Shown here: positions 22,201 to 33,379 of the stretch, piece by piece | Layout: every line of letters begins with the position of its first letter | Numbering within the stretch: the stretch's first letter is position 1 | DNA from: Tricholoma matsutake | Lineage: Eukaryota; Basidiomycota; Agaricomycetes; Agaricales; Tricholomataceae | Assembly: GCA_026075535.2 (NCBI GenBank) | Contig: AP026549.1 | Location: 2,356,001 to 2,420,000, forward strand | DNA: 64,000 bases | Direction of reading: 5' to 3' | Translations under genes and position numbers: made by a program | The notes under the pieces: model-generated | What the model saw: only the letters and a program-made list of their open reading frames with translations | What the model was told of the DNA's origin: nothing | The model's database searches: none

Positions 22201-23520
22201 TTATTTCCACTTTTCTACCTATATTCAGCCTGCAGTAAGCTTGCTCCCCTGATCAGGGGAGGAGAAGGGGGTCTCTTCTCTTGATTGAGGGGCTCTACTA
22301 TGTACAGTGATAGATAATCATATGTATAGCTATATACATGACTGGGATAGTTCTACATGAGTAGGGAAGGTGTGAAAGAAAGAGAATTGACAAGGATGAT
22401 GAGAGTGGGTACTGCCTACTGACCTTGTAGATCCTCCACCACAATGGGGGACTATGTGGATGAGTACTAGCATGTACTGAGGGGTAGGGAATGAGATTGG
22501 GAGAACTGGGGAGCATGGGTTGGGTGTCAGGGCAGCTATATGGGGAGGGGGAGAGATTATCACTTATGGTGACTTACGGTCCTGCATTCCTGGGCCTTGC
22601 CCTTCCAAAATGCAAATAGATATAGCATTTAATAGTCATACTAAACAGTATTAGAGACCCATAAAGGGCACATAATAGGTCAGGAGGAGATATACTTACC
22701 CTGTGACATCCATGGCATCAAAATGTTCGCTTTTTTTGAATTATAGGTCTAATGTTAAAGTAGAACAAAGGTTAGTATGTGTTATGGCATGGGAGGAAGC
22801 TCCTGGCTTACCAGTGCATGGGTCTCCCATCAACAGATGTGAGAATGACTCAGTATGGAGTACACACCTTTCCTACCATTCAAAGGGCATTCAGAGCATG
22901 TAATATAGTTCATTGCCATCCAGAAGCTGCCAAGATACAATCCCCATAACCCTAAACCCATGCCAATACTTACTTATGTTCACCTGATCCAAAATCTGTG
23001 GAACTTCAAGTGCAACATCAATCTAAAGTTCAGCATGAGGAGACCACAGCCAGGTAAATGACATTGGTGTAATAGCAGTAAGGGACCACTAAACAAAGAA
23101 GATGAAATTTTGCAATCTTGCAAGGAAGTCAGTGACATGTGTATATGTAGTATGTGTACATGTGTAGTAACTTTAGCACAACTTTAACCATTTCAATGCT
23201 GTCATCTGAATTTTACTCATCTCCCAACCTCCTGATGAAATTCAACAACAAATATAATCTAATATGGTAAAATATCATATACTGACACTTTTGAGACCCT
23301 TGGATAACCATGATGGAGTACAGTGGTGTTCCCATCATTGTTGATTCTGTTGCTGAGGCATGGGAACTTGTGGCAGTACTACCAACTTCACCTCATTTTC
23401 TTGTACCACCATTCATGATGATCTTCCAATACCTCCGAGGTGAAAACATCATTGTATTGTACGTTTTCCTTGTTTCATTGTGTTTTTCTTTAGTAACTAA
23501 CTATTTTCAATTACAGGTTC
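19213..23520. other. Long stretch without a recognised gene
   Basis: Open frames here are short, lack family motifs and lack convincing introns. Two of them (20043-20366 minus and 20342-20626 plus) show no recognisable domain. Composition is AT-rich and CpG-poor, as expected for old repeat-derived sequence. I saw no terminal repeats or tandem arrays. Confidence 0.45.
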
Positions 23521-23529
23521 TAATTATTT

Positions 23530-24500
23530 TGTAACAACAGTCACCCAGCCAGGACACCTGGACCAACCCTAGACAATGGCAACACCCACAACAATGACAA
23601 CAATGTGATGGCAACAGCAATGGGGCAATAACAACACATGAAGAACTGGTACAGGAGACAGCAATGGCGGTGTACAATGAAGCAAACAAGAAAAACAGCC
23701 CAAGAGACGTTGACGACACCTCTTGGGCCATAAGTAAGTTTTGTTTCTTTTTTTCTCACATTTTGTTGCTACTAATTAAGTACATTTTTCAGGTACTAAT
23801 TTGATGATGATGGCTATGACCAGCACCAAGGGCAAATGATGGCGATGAGGACCTGATGATGACCCAGCACCCACCACGCCGCTGCACAATGGAGCACTAC
23901 AACAACAACAAGGACAACAGGCAGGGACCACCACAAGATGATGACAAGGGCATGGCATCAATGGGGACTGGGACAACAAGGATGGGGACAGTGACAACAC
24001 AACACAAACTGCAGCAAGGGCAGACAACAAGGAAGTCGCTGAAGTGTAAGGTACAGGTGATGGAGAGAGCCCCATACAATGAGGGAGGAACACAAAAAGG
24101 GCCCAAGGGACATCAATGACATTTCTTGGGGGGTAGATCAGTTTTTTTCTCATCTCATTTCAGTTTTTATTACTTACAAAAACTTTAGGTCTTGACGATG
24201 ATGACTGCCCAGACCACGAAATAAACAGGGAGACCCAGCTGGCACAGCAACAAGGGGAACACCTGGGATGGGGATGACCAAGATGAAGACAACATGGATG
24301 ACCAGGACAATGGTGAGGACACCAGGAAAGATGACAACGATGAGGAAGAGAGCAGCAACAACAAAGAGGACAGCAACAACAAAGAGGATGGCAATGACAA
24401 AGAGGATGGCAACAACAAAGAGGATGGCAACAACAAGGACAGCAACAACAAAGGCCCAGCAAGACAGCAAGGGGAGGAGAATGGGATGACCATGACCACC
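23530..24500 (+). repeat. HPI element(s), locus 6
   Basis: Plus strand: GACAAY/ACAACA sequence leads to a P2-type palindrome GCCCAAGAG...CTCTTGGGC (23698-23729), then an intron-like segment 23734-23792 (GTAAGT, TACTAAT, TTTTTCAG; 59 nt). More low-complexity sequence follows, then a second, weaker P2-like palindrome (24101-24134). The third part (24290-24460) has a 21-bp minisatellite, AACAACAAAGAGGATGGC-type units. Confidence 0.6.
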
Positions 24501-24539
24501 CATCACACACCCAACTTTACAGAACAATGAAACTCAATA

Positions 24540-25668
24540 GGGAAGCTGTGCATGCACTTCACCAGGTGGATGTCCACAAGTCAACTGTTGGGATGTATGG
24601 GTTGAAGCTTAGACTTCTATGTAGTAATGTAGATGCTTGACAGGATCCCCCACTGCAGGGAAATCTTTAAAAAAATTCTGGAAGCTGAGAAAAATTTCAC
24701 AAATATATATGTATATTCTGGGAAATAATCTCATGAAACATTGGAAAGTGGAAGACATATCTGACATATGCCAAACATGTGGATCACAAAGCGATCCAAA
24801 AGACAATTGGAACCTGTCAAACCAATGATCAGCCAGAATATAGGAGAAATAGAAGTCCCATCAATCCCACATCAATCCACAATGAAGTTCAAAACAGATA
24901 AGATAAAAGAAACTATAATTACCCTGATGGCAGCACCCTGGGGGCAGGCAAACAAATGGCAGGACAATGGCCAGCAGGCTATGCTGGTTGTCTTGTGGGG
25001 TGTCGACAGGTGTTGACCTGAGCATGCAACTACAGTTGTTTTGATATATCAACCCCAACTCTAATGACAGCTGTGCATGTACCATGCCATATATGGTAAG
25101 TACAGGTAGTGATATATCATCCTGCCAGGTTCTGGTGCCTGGTTGAACATCCAAGGAAAATGGAGTTCTGCTTGAAGACTCTTCCTTGGTAAAGCATTGG
25201 AATTTTGGTTCAAAGGGGTGAAATTCCACTGAGGTACATCCAGTAGTAGTAGCAGTCAAACATCAGGTTTCAACAACAATTCAGAAGGTCAATTCAGTGG
25301 GGATTCAAATGGGATTTAACAGACAAAACATCACTTGAATCTTGCTTGAATCTCCCTTTTTCTTGAATTGTTGGATTGCTTCCAGAGTTGCTTCAACTTT
25401 TTGAATCATGATCCACTTAGTGACAGTTCAACTCTCCCTTAAATTTGTAGATCAAATTATCATAATGAGAGTTGACTCAGATAGCTGTTTGTGAAAAAAT
25501 TGACAGTCAGAGTACACAGCTGATTCAACAATGATCCTCAGTTGTAACTTGTGGATCTTCACATGAATTGTCACTTGAATCAACTCCTGGATCATTATCT
25601 TTGACTGCCACTATTTGATGGGGAAAACTAGTGGAAACTTTCAACAATGAGTTATGTACATAAATTAT
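24540..25668. other. Intergenic, no gene recognised
   Basis: No open frame with motifs. The minus-strand frame at 24861-25259 has no visible family signature. Around 25320-25600 several TTGAATC / GATTCAA words recur without a clear unit. Confidence 0.4.
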
Positions 25669-25750
25669 TTGGGTTGTTCCAAGGTTGCTCACTTCACTGA
25701 GGCCATTTTCAGCTCACTTTCAAACTTCATTTTCATGTATTTGGCAGAGG
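25669..25750 (+). mobile_element. Foldback MITE family GGGTTGTTCAC, truncated copy M
   Basis: GGGTTGTTCCAAGGTTGCTC followed by GAGGCCATTTTCAGCTCACT matches the left part of the element at 46275-46669. The right half is missing. Confidence 0.45.
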
Positions 25751-25764
25751 AACACTGAACTTTA

Positions 25765-26003
25765 CACTCCCCCACAGAGTCCTGGAGGAATCCTCCAGGA
25801 ATCCAGTGGGACTCAGTACCCTAAAGTCATACCATAATGGAAAGTCAATTTGAGATATCTTACAAGTTTCAAGTGCTTTGGACTTCATGAATTTCACAAA
25901 GTACCTACAAAATAAACTTGTTCAGAGCAGGGATTGAACTCTAGAACTCATGATCAAGAACCACATGACAAACCAAACAAGTGCTTAACCAGTTGAGCCA
26001 CAG
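25765..26003 (-). repeat. tRNA-derived SINE-like copy S1
   Basis: Read on the minus strand: Pol III A-box-like TGGCTCAACTGG (rc of 25989-26000), B-box-like AGTTCAATCCC (rc of 25930-25940), then about 110 bp, then a tail of CCAGTGGATTCCTGGAGGATTCC / GGAGTGTAA. The tail words match the copy at 27620-27860. A tRNA head plus shared tail is the signature of a SINE. The promoter boxes are inferred, not tested. Confidence 0.55.
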
Positions 26004-26104
26004 AAGAATTATTAGCTACCAATATAAAGGTGTATTTATACCCTCAAACTCAAACTTAGGTATTTCTCTCTCAAAGCTCATAATTAAGATCAAATAAAAT
26101 TTAT

Positions 26105-26365
26105 TAACTACATCCCTCGCATCCAATGCGAGGGATACACCATTAATTACATTAAAAAAAACCTCCCCCACACAAGGTGCGAGGGGGGTCCTACAAATAT
26201 ATACATATAAAACTAATCTCCCCTGGCATTCGACGCAAGGGGAGCACTGCAATTATAAAGAAAAAGAAAGAAAAACCCCTCCCACATAAAATGCAGGCAA
26301 GGGGGAAGGTATTACCATAAATAAACAATGAAAAAAACCGCCCCACGCAAAATGTGGGGGCAGCC
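26105..26365 (-). repeat. Array of five P3 GC hairpins with T-runs
   Basis: Five hairpins at about 26112-26136, 26162-26188, 26218-26244, 26276-26305 and 26338-26364, each a GC stem around a short loop (for example ATCCCTCGCAT...ATGCGAGGGAT). They are separated by about 25-30 nt of AT-rich sequence. On the minus strand most stems run into a T-tract (such as GGGGCGGTTTTTTT), which looks like a Pol III or intrinsic-type terminator. Period about 50-60 nt. The stems differ in sequence but keep pairing. Confidence 0.7.
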
Positions 26366-27600
26366 TGGTGAGTCGTGCCTGTTGTCCTGTCCCCATCATC
26401 CTGGGTGCTGGGCCTTCATTATTGCTGTCCTCGTTGTTGCTGTCCTGGGCATCATTTCCATGCTGCTCCTGGTCGCCATGCCCTTCCTGGTTGTCATTGC
26501 CATCCTGGCCATCTCCTGCTGCCATCATTGCCATTCCACCCACAATCCACTCTATGAGCAGTGGCTCATGGGGCTGGAGGCGGGTGGTGTGTCATTGGTC
26601 CTGTTGTCATCGTCCATCATGGTTGGCAGCCATGCTTCACATTCTCAGGGTTCTGGTGCTGGTAGGGGGTTCTGGTGCTGGTAGGCAGTGGTGTCGTCAT
26701 TGTCATCGACTGCACACACTCACAATCCACCCTATGAGCAGAGGCTCACAGGTGTGGGGTGGGTGTGTTGGGTTGTCCTGTGTCCGGCAGTCATTGCCAG
26801 TAGAGTAGAACCTATAAAACAAAAGAAACGAGTTACTTAGTTTATAAAAACAAAAAGCAAACAAAAAAAAAACTATGTAGGGCCCAAACAATGTGATCTG
26901 CATCATTTGGGCCCATGTTCCATCCAGTTGGCTCGTTTGCCATCATTACCAGTAGAGTAGAACCTATAAAACAAAAGAAATGAGTTAGTTAGTTTATAAA
27001 AACAAAAAGCAAACAAAAAAACTTACTTAGGGCCCAAACAATGCAATCTGCATCGTTTGGGCCTGCATTCCATCCAATCACGTTGTTTGTGCCCCTGTTC
27101 CATCTGGGAACCTATAAAACAAAAGAAAAAAGTTAGTGGGTATATAAAAACAAAAAGCAAACAAAAAAAACTTACTTAGGGCCCAAACGATGTGATCTGC
27201 ATCATTTGGGCCTGTGTTCTGTCCAATCATGTCATTTGGGCCCATGTTCTGTCTGGCAGTAGAGTAGAACCTATAAAACAAACAAAACAAGTTAGTTAGT
27301 ATAAAAAAAACAAAAAGCAAACAAAAAAAAACATACTTAGGCCCCAAACAATGTGATCTGCATCATTTGGGCCTGCATTCCATCCAGTCAGCTCATTTGC
27401 AGGTGGTGGTGATGGCGGCATGGGCATGGGAGTGGTGGCAGTGGGTGTCCACCCAGTGGTGGTGGTGGTAGAGTGGAGAGGAGGGAGAGGCAGTGGTGGT
27501 GTCGTCGAGAGTGGTGGTGATGGCATTGGTTGATGAGCCAGTGTTGATGATGCAGCTGTGTGCTTTGTCATGCACAGCCACCCCAATGGTACCTAGAGCA
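26366..27600 (-). repeat. HPI element, locus 7 (largest)
   Basis: Minus-strand order: four tandem P2-palindrome/intron-like units (27375 to 26812), P1 hairpins near 26722-26750 (CTGTGAGCCTCTGCTCATAGGG) and 26545-26575 (CATGAGCCACTGCTCATAGAG), GACAAY-type sequence (about 26510-26380), then the P3 hairpin array. Plus-strand open frames rich in Val, Ile, Leu and Cys are antisense artefacts. Confidence 0.66.
26812..27375 (-). repeat. Four tandem exon-like/intron-like units, about 150 bp each
   Basis: P2 palindromes at 26881-26913, 27031-27063, 27180-27212 and 27342-27373. Directly downstream on the minus strand lie intron-like segments: 27336-27271 (GTATGT...TATAG, 66 nt), 27175-27112 (GTAAGT...TATAG, 64 nt) and 27026-26964 (GTAAGT...TATAG, 63 nt). 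The fourth (to 26812) has lost its donor. Each carries a TAACT branch-like site and a T-rich tract (GTTTGCTTTTTGTTTTTATA). Confidence 0.75.
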
Positions 27601-27619
27601 GTTAGTGGATATACATTGT

Positions 27620-27862
27620 AAATTTATGTGGTGTAGTGGTTATATTGGCTGTGCTATGATGTTGTCATCTAATGCTGAGGGTTCAATTCTGGCTCATGAC
27701 ATTTATTTTATTACTTAGTAGTAATAAAGACTCCTGGTTAAATCCCAGTGGAGTCCTGGTGGATTCCTGGTAGAGTCCTGGTAGAGTCCTGGTAGAGTCC
27801 TGGTGGATTCCTGGTACCAGAGTCCTGGGGAATTCCAGGAATTCCTCCTGGAAGAGTGTAAT
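27620..27862 (+). repeat. tRNA-derived SINE-like copy S2
   Basis: A-box-like TGGTGTAGTGG (27629-27639) and B-box-like GGTTCAATTCT (27680-27690) form a tRNA-like head. The tail (27748-27850) is a minisatellite of GAGTCCTGGTG / GATTCCTGGTA units ending GAATTCCTCCTGGAAGAGTGTAA. The tail end matches S1. S1 and S2 point outward on either side of HPI locus 7. Confidence 0.58.
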
Positions 27863-28810
27863 TTACCTGTTACAATTTTCCTTGTAACTCATGAGACCCG
27901 ACCAACCCGACATACCCGACAATCCCCTCCAGACAGGAGGCACTCCCTGATTCATGCTTAGAGCATGTCCTTGACACCAGACACACACACGACGCATGCC
28001 GACAACATGCATTCGATCCCCTTCCCACGGAAGGCACCCTTGACGCATGGTGACTCCATGCACCCAAACCCATTCCCACACATGCTGTGATATGACAGCC
28101 CCTTGACATGAGGTCCATGACGTCGGACTCTCATGATCAACATGCTGCGCCACAGCATGTCCTTGACATCGGATCCTTGACATCGGATGCCTCATGCTAG
28201 GCATGAGGCTTATTGTTTCTATTCTTACTTGATATGCATCTATCTTTCCGATTGGATGATAAGGACCTCCCTTGTAGTATAAGTACTGCAACTCATAGTA
28301 GGGATGTCCTTAGTTTAGATCTAGGCAATCTACAGCCTTAACTTGCAACTCATGAACTTACTCAAAACCACTAAGGAAGCCCCTTAGTGCATGAACCTGA
28401 ATGACTCTATGCAGAAGCCCTGCTAGAGTGCACTACCCATCTTATGTCGGATGCTCTGAGTAAGACTAGTGCTGAATGACTTGTCAAGGAAGCACCTCAT
28501 CGAACGACATCGACTAGATTGAGTGGTTGAGGCTTTGCCCTTAACATTACCAGGAATCAACCAGGAATCCCCCTGGAATGGGAAGAGCCAGGAATATATA
28601 CTTGAGTCACAAATGGCTGGAACATTGGTTCCCAATAATCCTCCAGGATTCCTCCAGGAATACATGGGGGAGGACGAAGACCTCAAGGAACAAATCACTG
28701 TGAACCCAGTGGGGCCTGTTTTTCATTTGTTTAGTTCAGGAAACCCTGATTTCATAATATATATGGATGAATTAAGGGCAGATGAATTTGGGATGACTTT
28801 CTGACTGCAA
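27863..28810. other. Intergenic with SINE-tail remnant and ACATGC/GACAT words
   Basis: A diverged piece of the SINE tail (ACCAGGAATCAACCAGGAA, CCTCCAGGATTCCTCCAGGA) lies at about 28548-28665. Around 27960-28205 short imperfect repeats of GACATCGGA / CATGCTGTGAT words recur. No gene. Confidence 0.45.
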
Positions 28811-29165
28811 TGTTCCAAACACTTAAGGTATTGATTTCATATGTAGTAATTTCTACTTTTTATGCCAAGTTGGTGTGGTGGAATATCATACCATGAGCAG
28901 CTGAAATATATGGGATGTTTTTTCACCTTTGACAATGATAGGAATTTCATACAGTTGGTCTAGGATGATTTTCATCTAAGAGGACAGTTTGGATTTCAAC
29001 ACATTTAAGGCATGAATTTTACATGTAGTATATTTCTACTTTTTATGTCAAATTGGTGAGTTGGAATAACATACCATGAGTGGCTGAAATAGATGGGATG
29101 ATTTTCCACTTTGACAACAACAGGAATTTCAACCACTTTTGGGCTAGCTCAACAATGTGAATTTC
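28811..29165 (+). repeat. Tandem duplication, about 183 bp x 2
   Basis: TTTCTACTTTTTATG..AA.TTGGTG, ATACCATGAG.GGCTGAAATA and TTTGACAA...AGGAATTTCA occur twice, starting near 28811 and 28994, with about 85 percent identity judged by eye. Confidence 0.6.
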
Positions 29166-29246
29166 TGATGAGGCCTTACATCAAATTTTGGCTGAACTTA
29201 AGCTTGGTGGCATGTTTTCAATGCATTGAGAAACAACTAAGAAACT

Positions 29247-32200
29247 TTATTTAAGACAGCTATACAAATACAATGTGGAGTAACTATGTAACATGTGATC
29301 CATGATCTGTCCAATGACACATTTCACTTGGTTGAGGTCGACAAATTCCATGGATCCAAAGTTTGCATAATATTTGATCCCATCCACGGTGGAGTCAATT
29401 AGTTTAACTGACTTGATAAGTGCATAGACAAGTGTTTGGGGCTGCACTTGGTCATTTTGTGACTCAGGAATGTTGATGATAAGAAGGCAAAGTAGTTGGC
29501 CATAGAAGTCGCGCAGTTCAAACTCGGATGCTCAGCATCGTTGATGAGCAAATTTATCAACCAAAAGTTGATACTAAAATAGAAACTTGTCAATGTGTAC
29601 CATATCAGATACATCAATACATACTCAGACAAATGACATGTCTCAGCTATCAGATTGAGGTGGGTTAAGCTCACGAGCACGCATAACATCCCCACCCTCA
29701 AGCTGGTATACTTGGCCATACTGAATGAATTGGGAATCCTTTGGGATGAGCCAACAAATTGTTTGGACAGTTACATTGAGGCAAGTTGCAAGCGATGCAG
29801 TAAGTTTCATCCATAGAGAGCAGTTGATAGATTCAGTGGATCACATTGGAGGAGTAAGAACATATAGTGGATCTAAAACTAATGTATATTGGTGGATTTG
29901 TTGAAAGAAGGAAGACATACATAAGGCAGTGTCAAATTCCGGTCATGAGATGCAGGTGGTTGAAGGCATAGTTTCTCATCCAAATTGTATAGGAGGGTGA
30001 TGTGGGTTAACTGTGCATGTGACATAACATATCTGTTGATGCTTGAGTAGGGGAACCATCGACTCTGGATGTTGCGAAGGACATTGCCGCAATAGTGTTC
30101 CATCGGGAATGCCCAATAGGCCCAGACTGGGCCGATAGCTCTGATGGTTGGAGCAATATGCAGCAAGGCATGAACAGTGAGTGGGCAGCATGAAACACAA
30201 TCCAGATCATCTTGACAGTAGAACCTGGCAAGCCATTAAACCAAATTCTGTCAAAGTGAGAGGTCAAAGCACATACTGCTCATAGTCTTGAACCCACTTC
30301 TGGAAATTTTGGTCCAGGTTGTCAATTTCTTCATGTGTGATTTCAAGGTCAATGCAACATGTAAGCAGTTGAATGAGTTTCACAAAATGGTTGTAATAGT
30401 GTTCATCCAGGAAGCGGCCTTTAAGAAGCACAGGTGCAAGGTTTATTAATGTCCAGATTGAATAGGTTTCAGCAATCATATGTGCCTTCTTTAATGCAAC
30501 ATTAGGGATGCAGGACCCAAATGCAGCAGGAATCATTTCCCCAGCCCAAAATGTTGCCTCTCTGATCACTTCCCAGACAGTTTTCATAATCACATAGTCC
30601 TGCCCATCATGATCCAGGTCCTTGAATTTCCCAGTCCAAAAGAGAACCAGATTAGGAATCAGGTTTGCCCAGATGAGATGCATGAAGTCATAGGGGAATG
30701 AAGTTGGAAATGAGAGGGAGCTTAATGCACTGAGAAATGGCATGCCTTTGATGCCAAACTTTGTGGAAAATTTATCGAAATCTTTCCTAGTTGAAGTGGA
30801 TTGAACTATCTCTGCTTGTTCAAGGAATGATGCATGATTGTGGAGTGGAAGAGCAGATGGACTGTATGAATTCTGAGAGCCTGGAAAGAAAGAACAATCC
30901 AATGGCACATAATATGTTTTTGCGCCAGGTTTGCGGATCCCTTGAATTTCACACATTCAACATGGAACAATCATGTTATGTCCATTCATACACATAATCA
31001 ATGAGACTGCTGGAATATCACCAAAAACAATGATGAAATATGCATGGAGAGTGAAAATCAACTGCAAGAGTGCATCAAATGCTGAGACCCCAATTTCAAG
31101 CTGGAGAAGTTCCTGGACAAGTGGCCACAAAAATGAATCCAAGTCAAGGGTTTCTTGGGAATTGATCCAAGAGAAATGATATTTTTCTTGTGAAACCTTT
31201 CTTTCAGAGGGAGATTGTAATTGAACAGAATGAGTGGCCAAGCAGCCTTGTTCCAATGCTTGAAAGGGCAAAAACCATCAGTCAACAAGCCAAGTGCGAT
31301 ATCTCAAGGATTGGAAAAGAACCACATGGGGAGTTCTTCATTGCCAATGGTGACACAATTCCCCAGCAGTGAGGTGTAATGTGTGCCATTGAGGATATCC
31401 GTTAACTTGGTTGGATCACACACATGGTTTGACTGGTATTGCATTTTTTCAGCATAGGTGGAATTTGCTACCATTGCCTGAAGACGTGGGATGATGGGAA
31501 GATATTTGAAGTATGAATGCATGGTTGTGTCATCAGCTTTGTAATGATCAGCCTTACATTTCAGGCACTGCTGCAAGGTCTCGTATGGGCCTGTATAACA
31601 GACACATGAGGAAGGGCAACAACTGTAGTGTATGGGCTGGAAACCTGAGAGGAACTGCACCCATTTCTCTGTAGACTTGATTGAGTTGAGTGGGGCTTGA
31701 GGGAAAGCAAAGCAAAATTTGTTGAAAGTTGCATTTGTGATACCATCTTCAACTTTAAGGGTGTAGGCACACAGAAGGGTTAAGTTGTTTTCATCAAGAA
31801 GTTTGCCTTCTGGAAAAAACATCAGAAAGCCAGTTAGAATCAGGCCAAAAGTTGCCAACCTATTTCTGCAACCTCTTTCATAAAACCCTCACCAAGAAGG
31901 TCCCAAACTGAGATTCCTTCCTGGCCTGGTTCAGAAAATGGCATGTCTTCTTTGTCCCCAGGCTCATCAGACTCATCATGATCACACCCCATTCCATCCT
32001 CTTCATCTTCCATGTTCAAGTTCTCTTCTGTGATGCTCGCTTTGTCCCCATCTTCCTCCCTCTCCTCCCACTCAAGAAAGTGGACATGGTTGGTTCCCCA
32101 ATGTACTTGACCAATCCGCTCAACGCGCTCTGTGATTCAGCTGGATCAGCATGCTGTCAACAAGCTATACTGATCATGACCATCTGCATCATCCGGTAAG

Positions 32201-32865
32201 GGCGTTGGATAAGAACGGGGAGGGAGGTGATCTGGATCAGGTGTGAATGGCATTGGAGAAGAATGAGGAGGTAGGTTTTGTGAGTTGATGGTGCGTGATA
32301 CCACGGATGGGAGGTGATCTGGATTAGGTGTGAATGGCATTGGAGAAGAACGAGGAGGTAGGTGTTGTGAGTTGATGGTGCAAGGTGATACTGCGGATGG
32401 GAGGTGATCTGGATCAGGTGTGAATGGCATTGGAGAAGAATGAGGAGGTAGGTGTTGTGAGTTGATGGTGCAAGGTGATACCATGGATGGAGAATCATGG
32501 TGGAACCCAGATGGCCCTGCCTCACTCATAGGAAAGTCATCGTATTCAAAAGATGCCTCTCCAGTTTCACCTGATGTTTTGTTTTCAGATGAAGGTCTGT
32601 CTGGCCAGGAAGCTTTTCTTGACAAAAATGCTTGATGAGCTGGTGCAGGGCAACCAACGAGCTCCTGCTTTCCAGCAGAGCAAGCAGGTGACATTTGTTG
32701 TGCTTTGAAGGCTTGCTTGCGACTGCATAATAATGAACAATTTTTTGAAAGAACACTGGCTGCCAACAGTGCTGATCTTTGTCCATTCAGATGTCCAAGT
32801 TCAACCTTCCAAGTTACCTGAAGAGTGCAACCACATGCACATAGATGCTTAAGAGATGGAGCCAT
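29247..32865 (-). pseudogene. Tnp2-family transposase (CACTA/EnSpm-type), decayed
   Basis: Cut-and-paste transposase of the CACTA superfamily. N-terminal part (32865-32146): a Cys cluster (KHLCACGCT), KVELGHLNGQRSALLAASVLS and a Pro-rich region with three tandem about 30-residue repeats (CTINSQHLPPHSSPMPFTPD). Middle (31858-31304): PIHYSCCPSSCVCYTGPY and an ICDPTKLTDI-like block. Core: DIALGLLTDGFCPFKHW, ILFNYNLPLKERF, DSFLWPLVQELLQLEIGVSAFDA, FGDIPAVSLIMCMNGHN, and FPYDFMHLIWANLIPNLVLFWTGKFKDLD (split here: the FPYDFMHLIWAN block and the WTGKFKDLD block). C-terminal part: GPVWAYWAFPMEHYCGNVL and MEFVDLNQVKCVIGQI. TGA codons at 31304, 30957 and 29643 sit at probable Arg sites, and frameshifts occur near 31140 and 30180. 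No CACTA termini found. Confidence 0.85.
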
Positions 32866-33289
32866 GAGGCAGTAAAAAATGATGATGAAGAGTTTTTATT
32901 TTATAACAAAGACATTCAGGGAAGCATCAGAACTATGATCCATTTTTGAGACGGGTCAGACTAAGATCTGGGAAAGAAGATGGTGATTTGAGGCACTGGA
33001 AGGCATTAGTAACAGCTTGCAAAGACGAATAATGGAACAAGTGTAAGGGTCATTTGAAGATTCCGGTGCTGTGTGTGAAGTGTTACAGGAGAAATGATGG
33101 TAAGATAAGAAGAAAAAAAGCGTACATTTTGCTCTCCTCAAATCTTTCCTTTCTCGTCCAATGCTCTACCATCTTCTTGTGAAGCTAGAGATGGGCAACT
33201 CTGGTCCATAGATCCCATGCACATCTGTCATCGACATGCATGCCAAATGATGGAAGTCTAGACTTGAGGTTAAGAAATGAACTCAGAGC
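32866..33289. other. Spacer between the transposase remnant and the long inverted repeat
   Basis: No gene is visible. The stretch would hold the 5' flank of the Tnp2 element; no CACTA-type terminal repeat is recognisable. Confidence 0.4.
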
Positions 33290-33379
33290 TTGAATGAGAG
33301 TGAGCATCAGTCAATGGGAATCTTGGGGGAATATGGATTACTTACCAATATTAATGAAACACACTGGAATTGGAAGCAT

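Noticed and set aside
23776..24527. Cys/Leu/Val-rich minus-strand frames resembling membrane proteins
   Set aside because: Antisense of GACAAY/ACAACA low-complexity sequence in an HPI element; the pattern repeats at every HPI locus regardless of frame.
26105..27375. CRISPR-like array of repeats and spacers
   Set aside because: Units are palindromes of differing sequence or 150-bp tandem units with splice-like sites, in a eukaryotic context with no cas genes.
27620..27705. Functional tRNA gene
   Set aside because: A- and B-box words are present, but I could not form a proper acceptor stem, and the tail is shared with another copy; a SINE head fits better.
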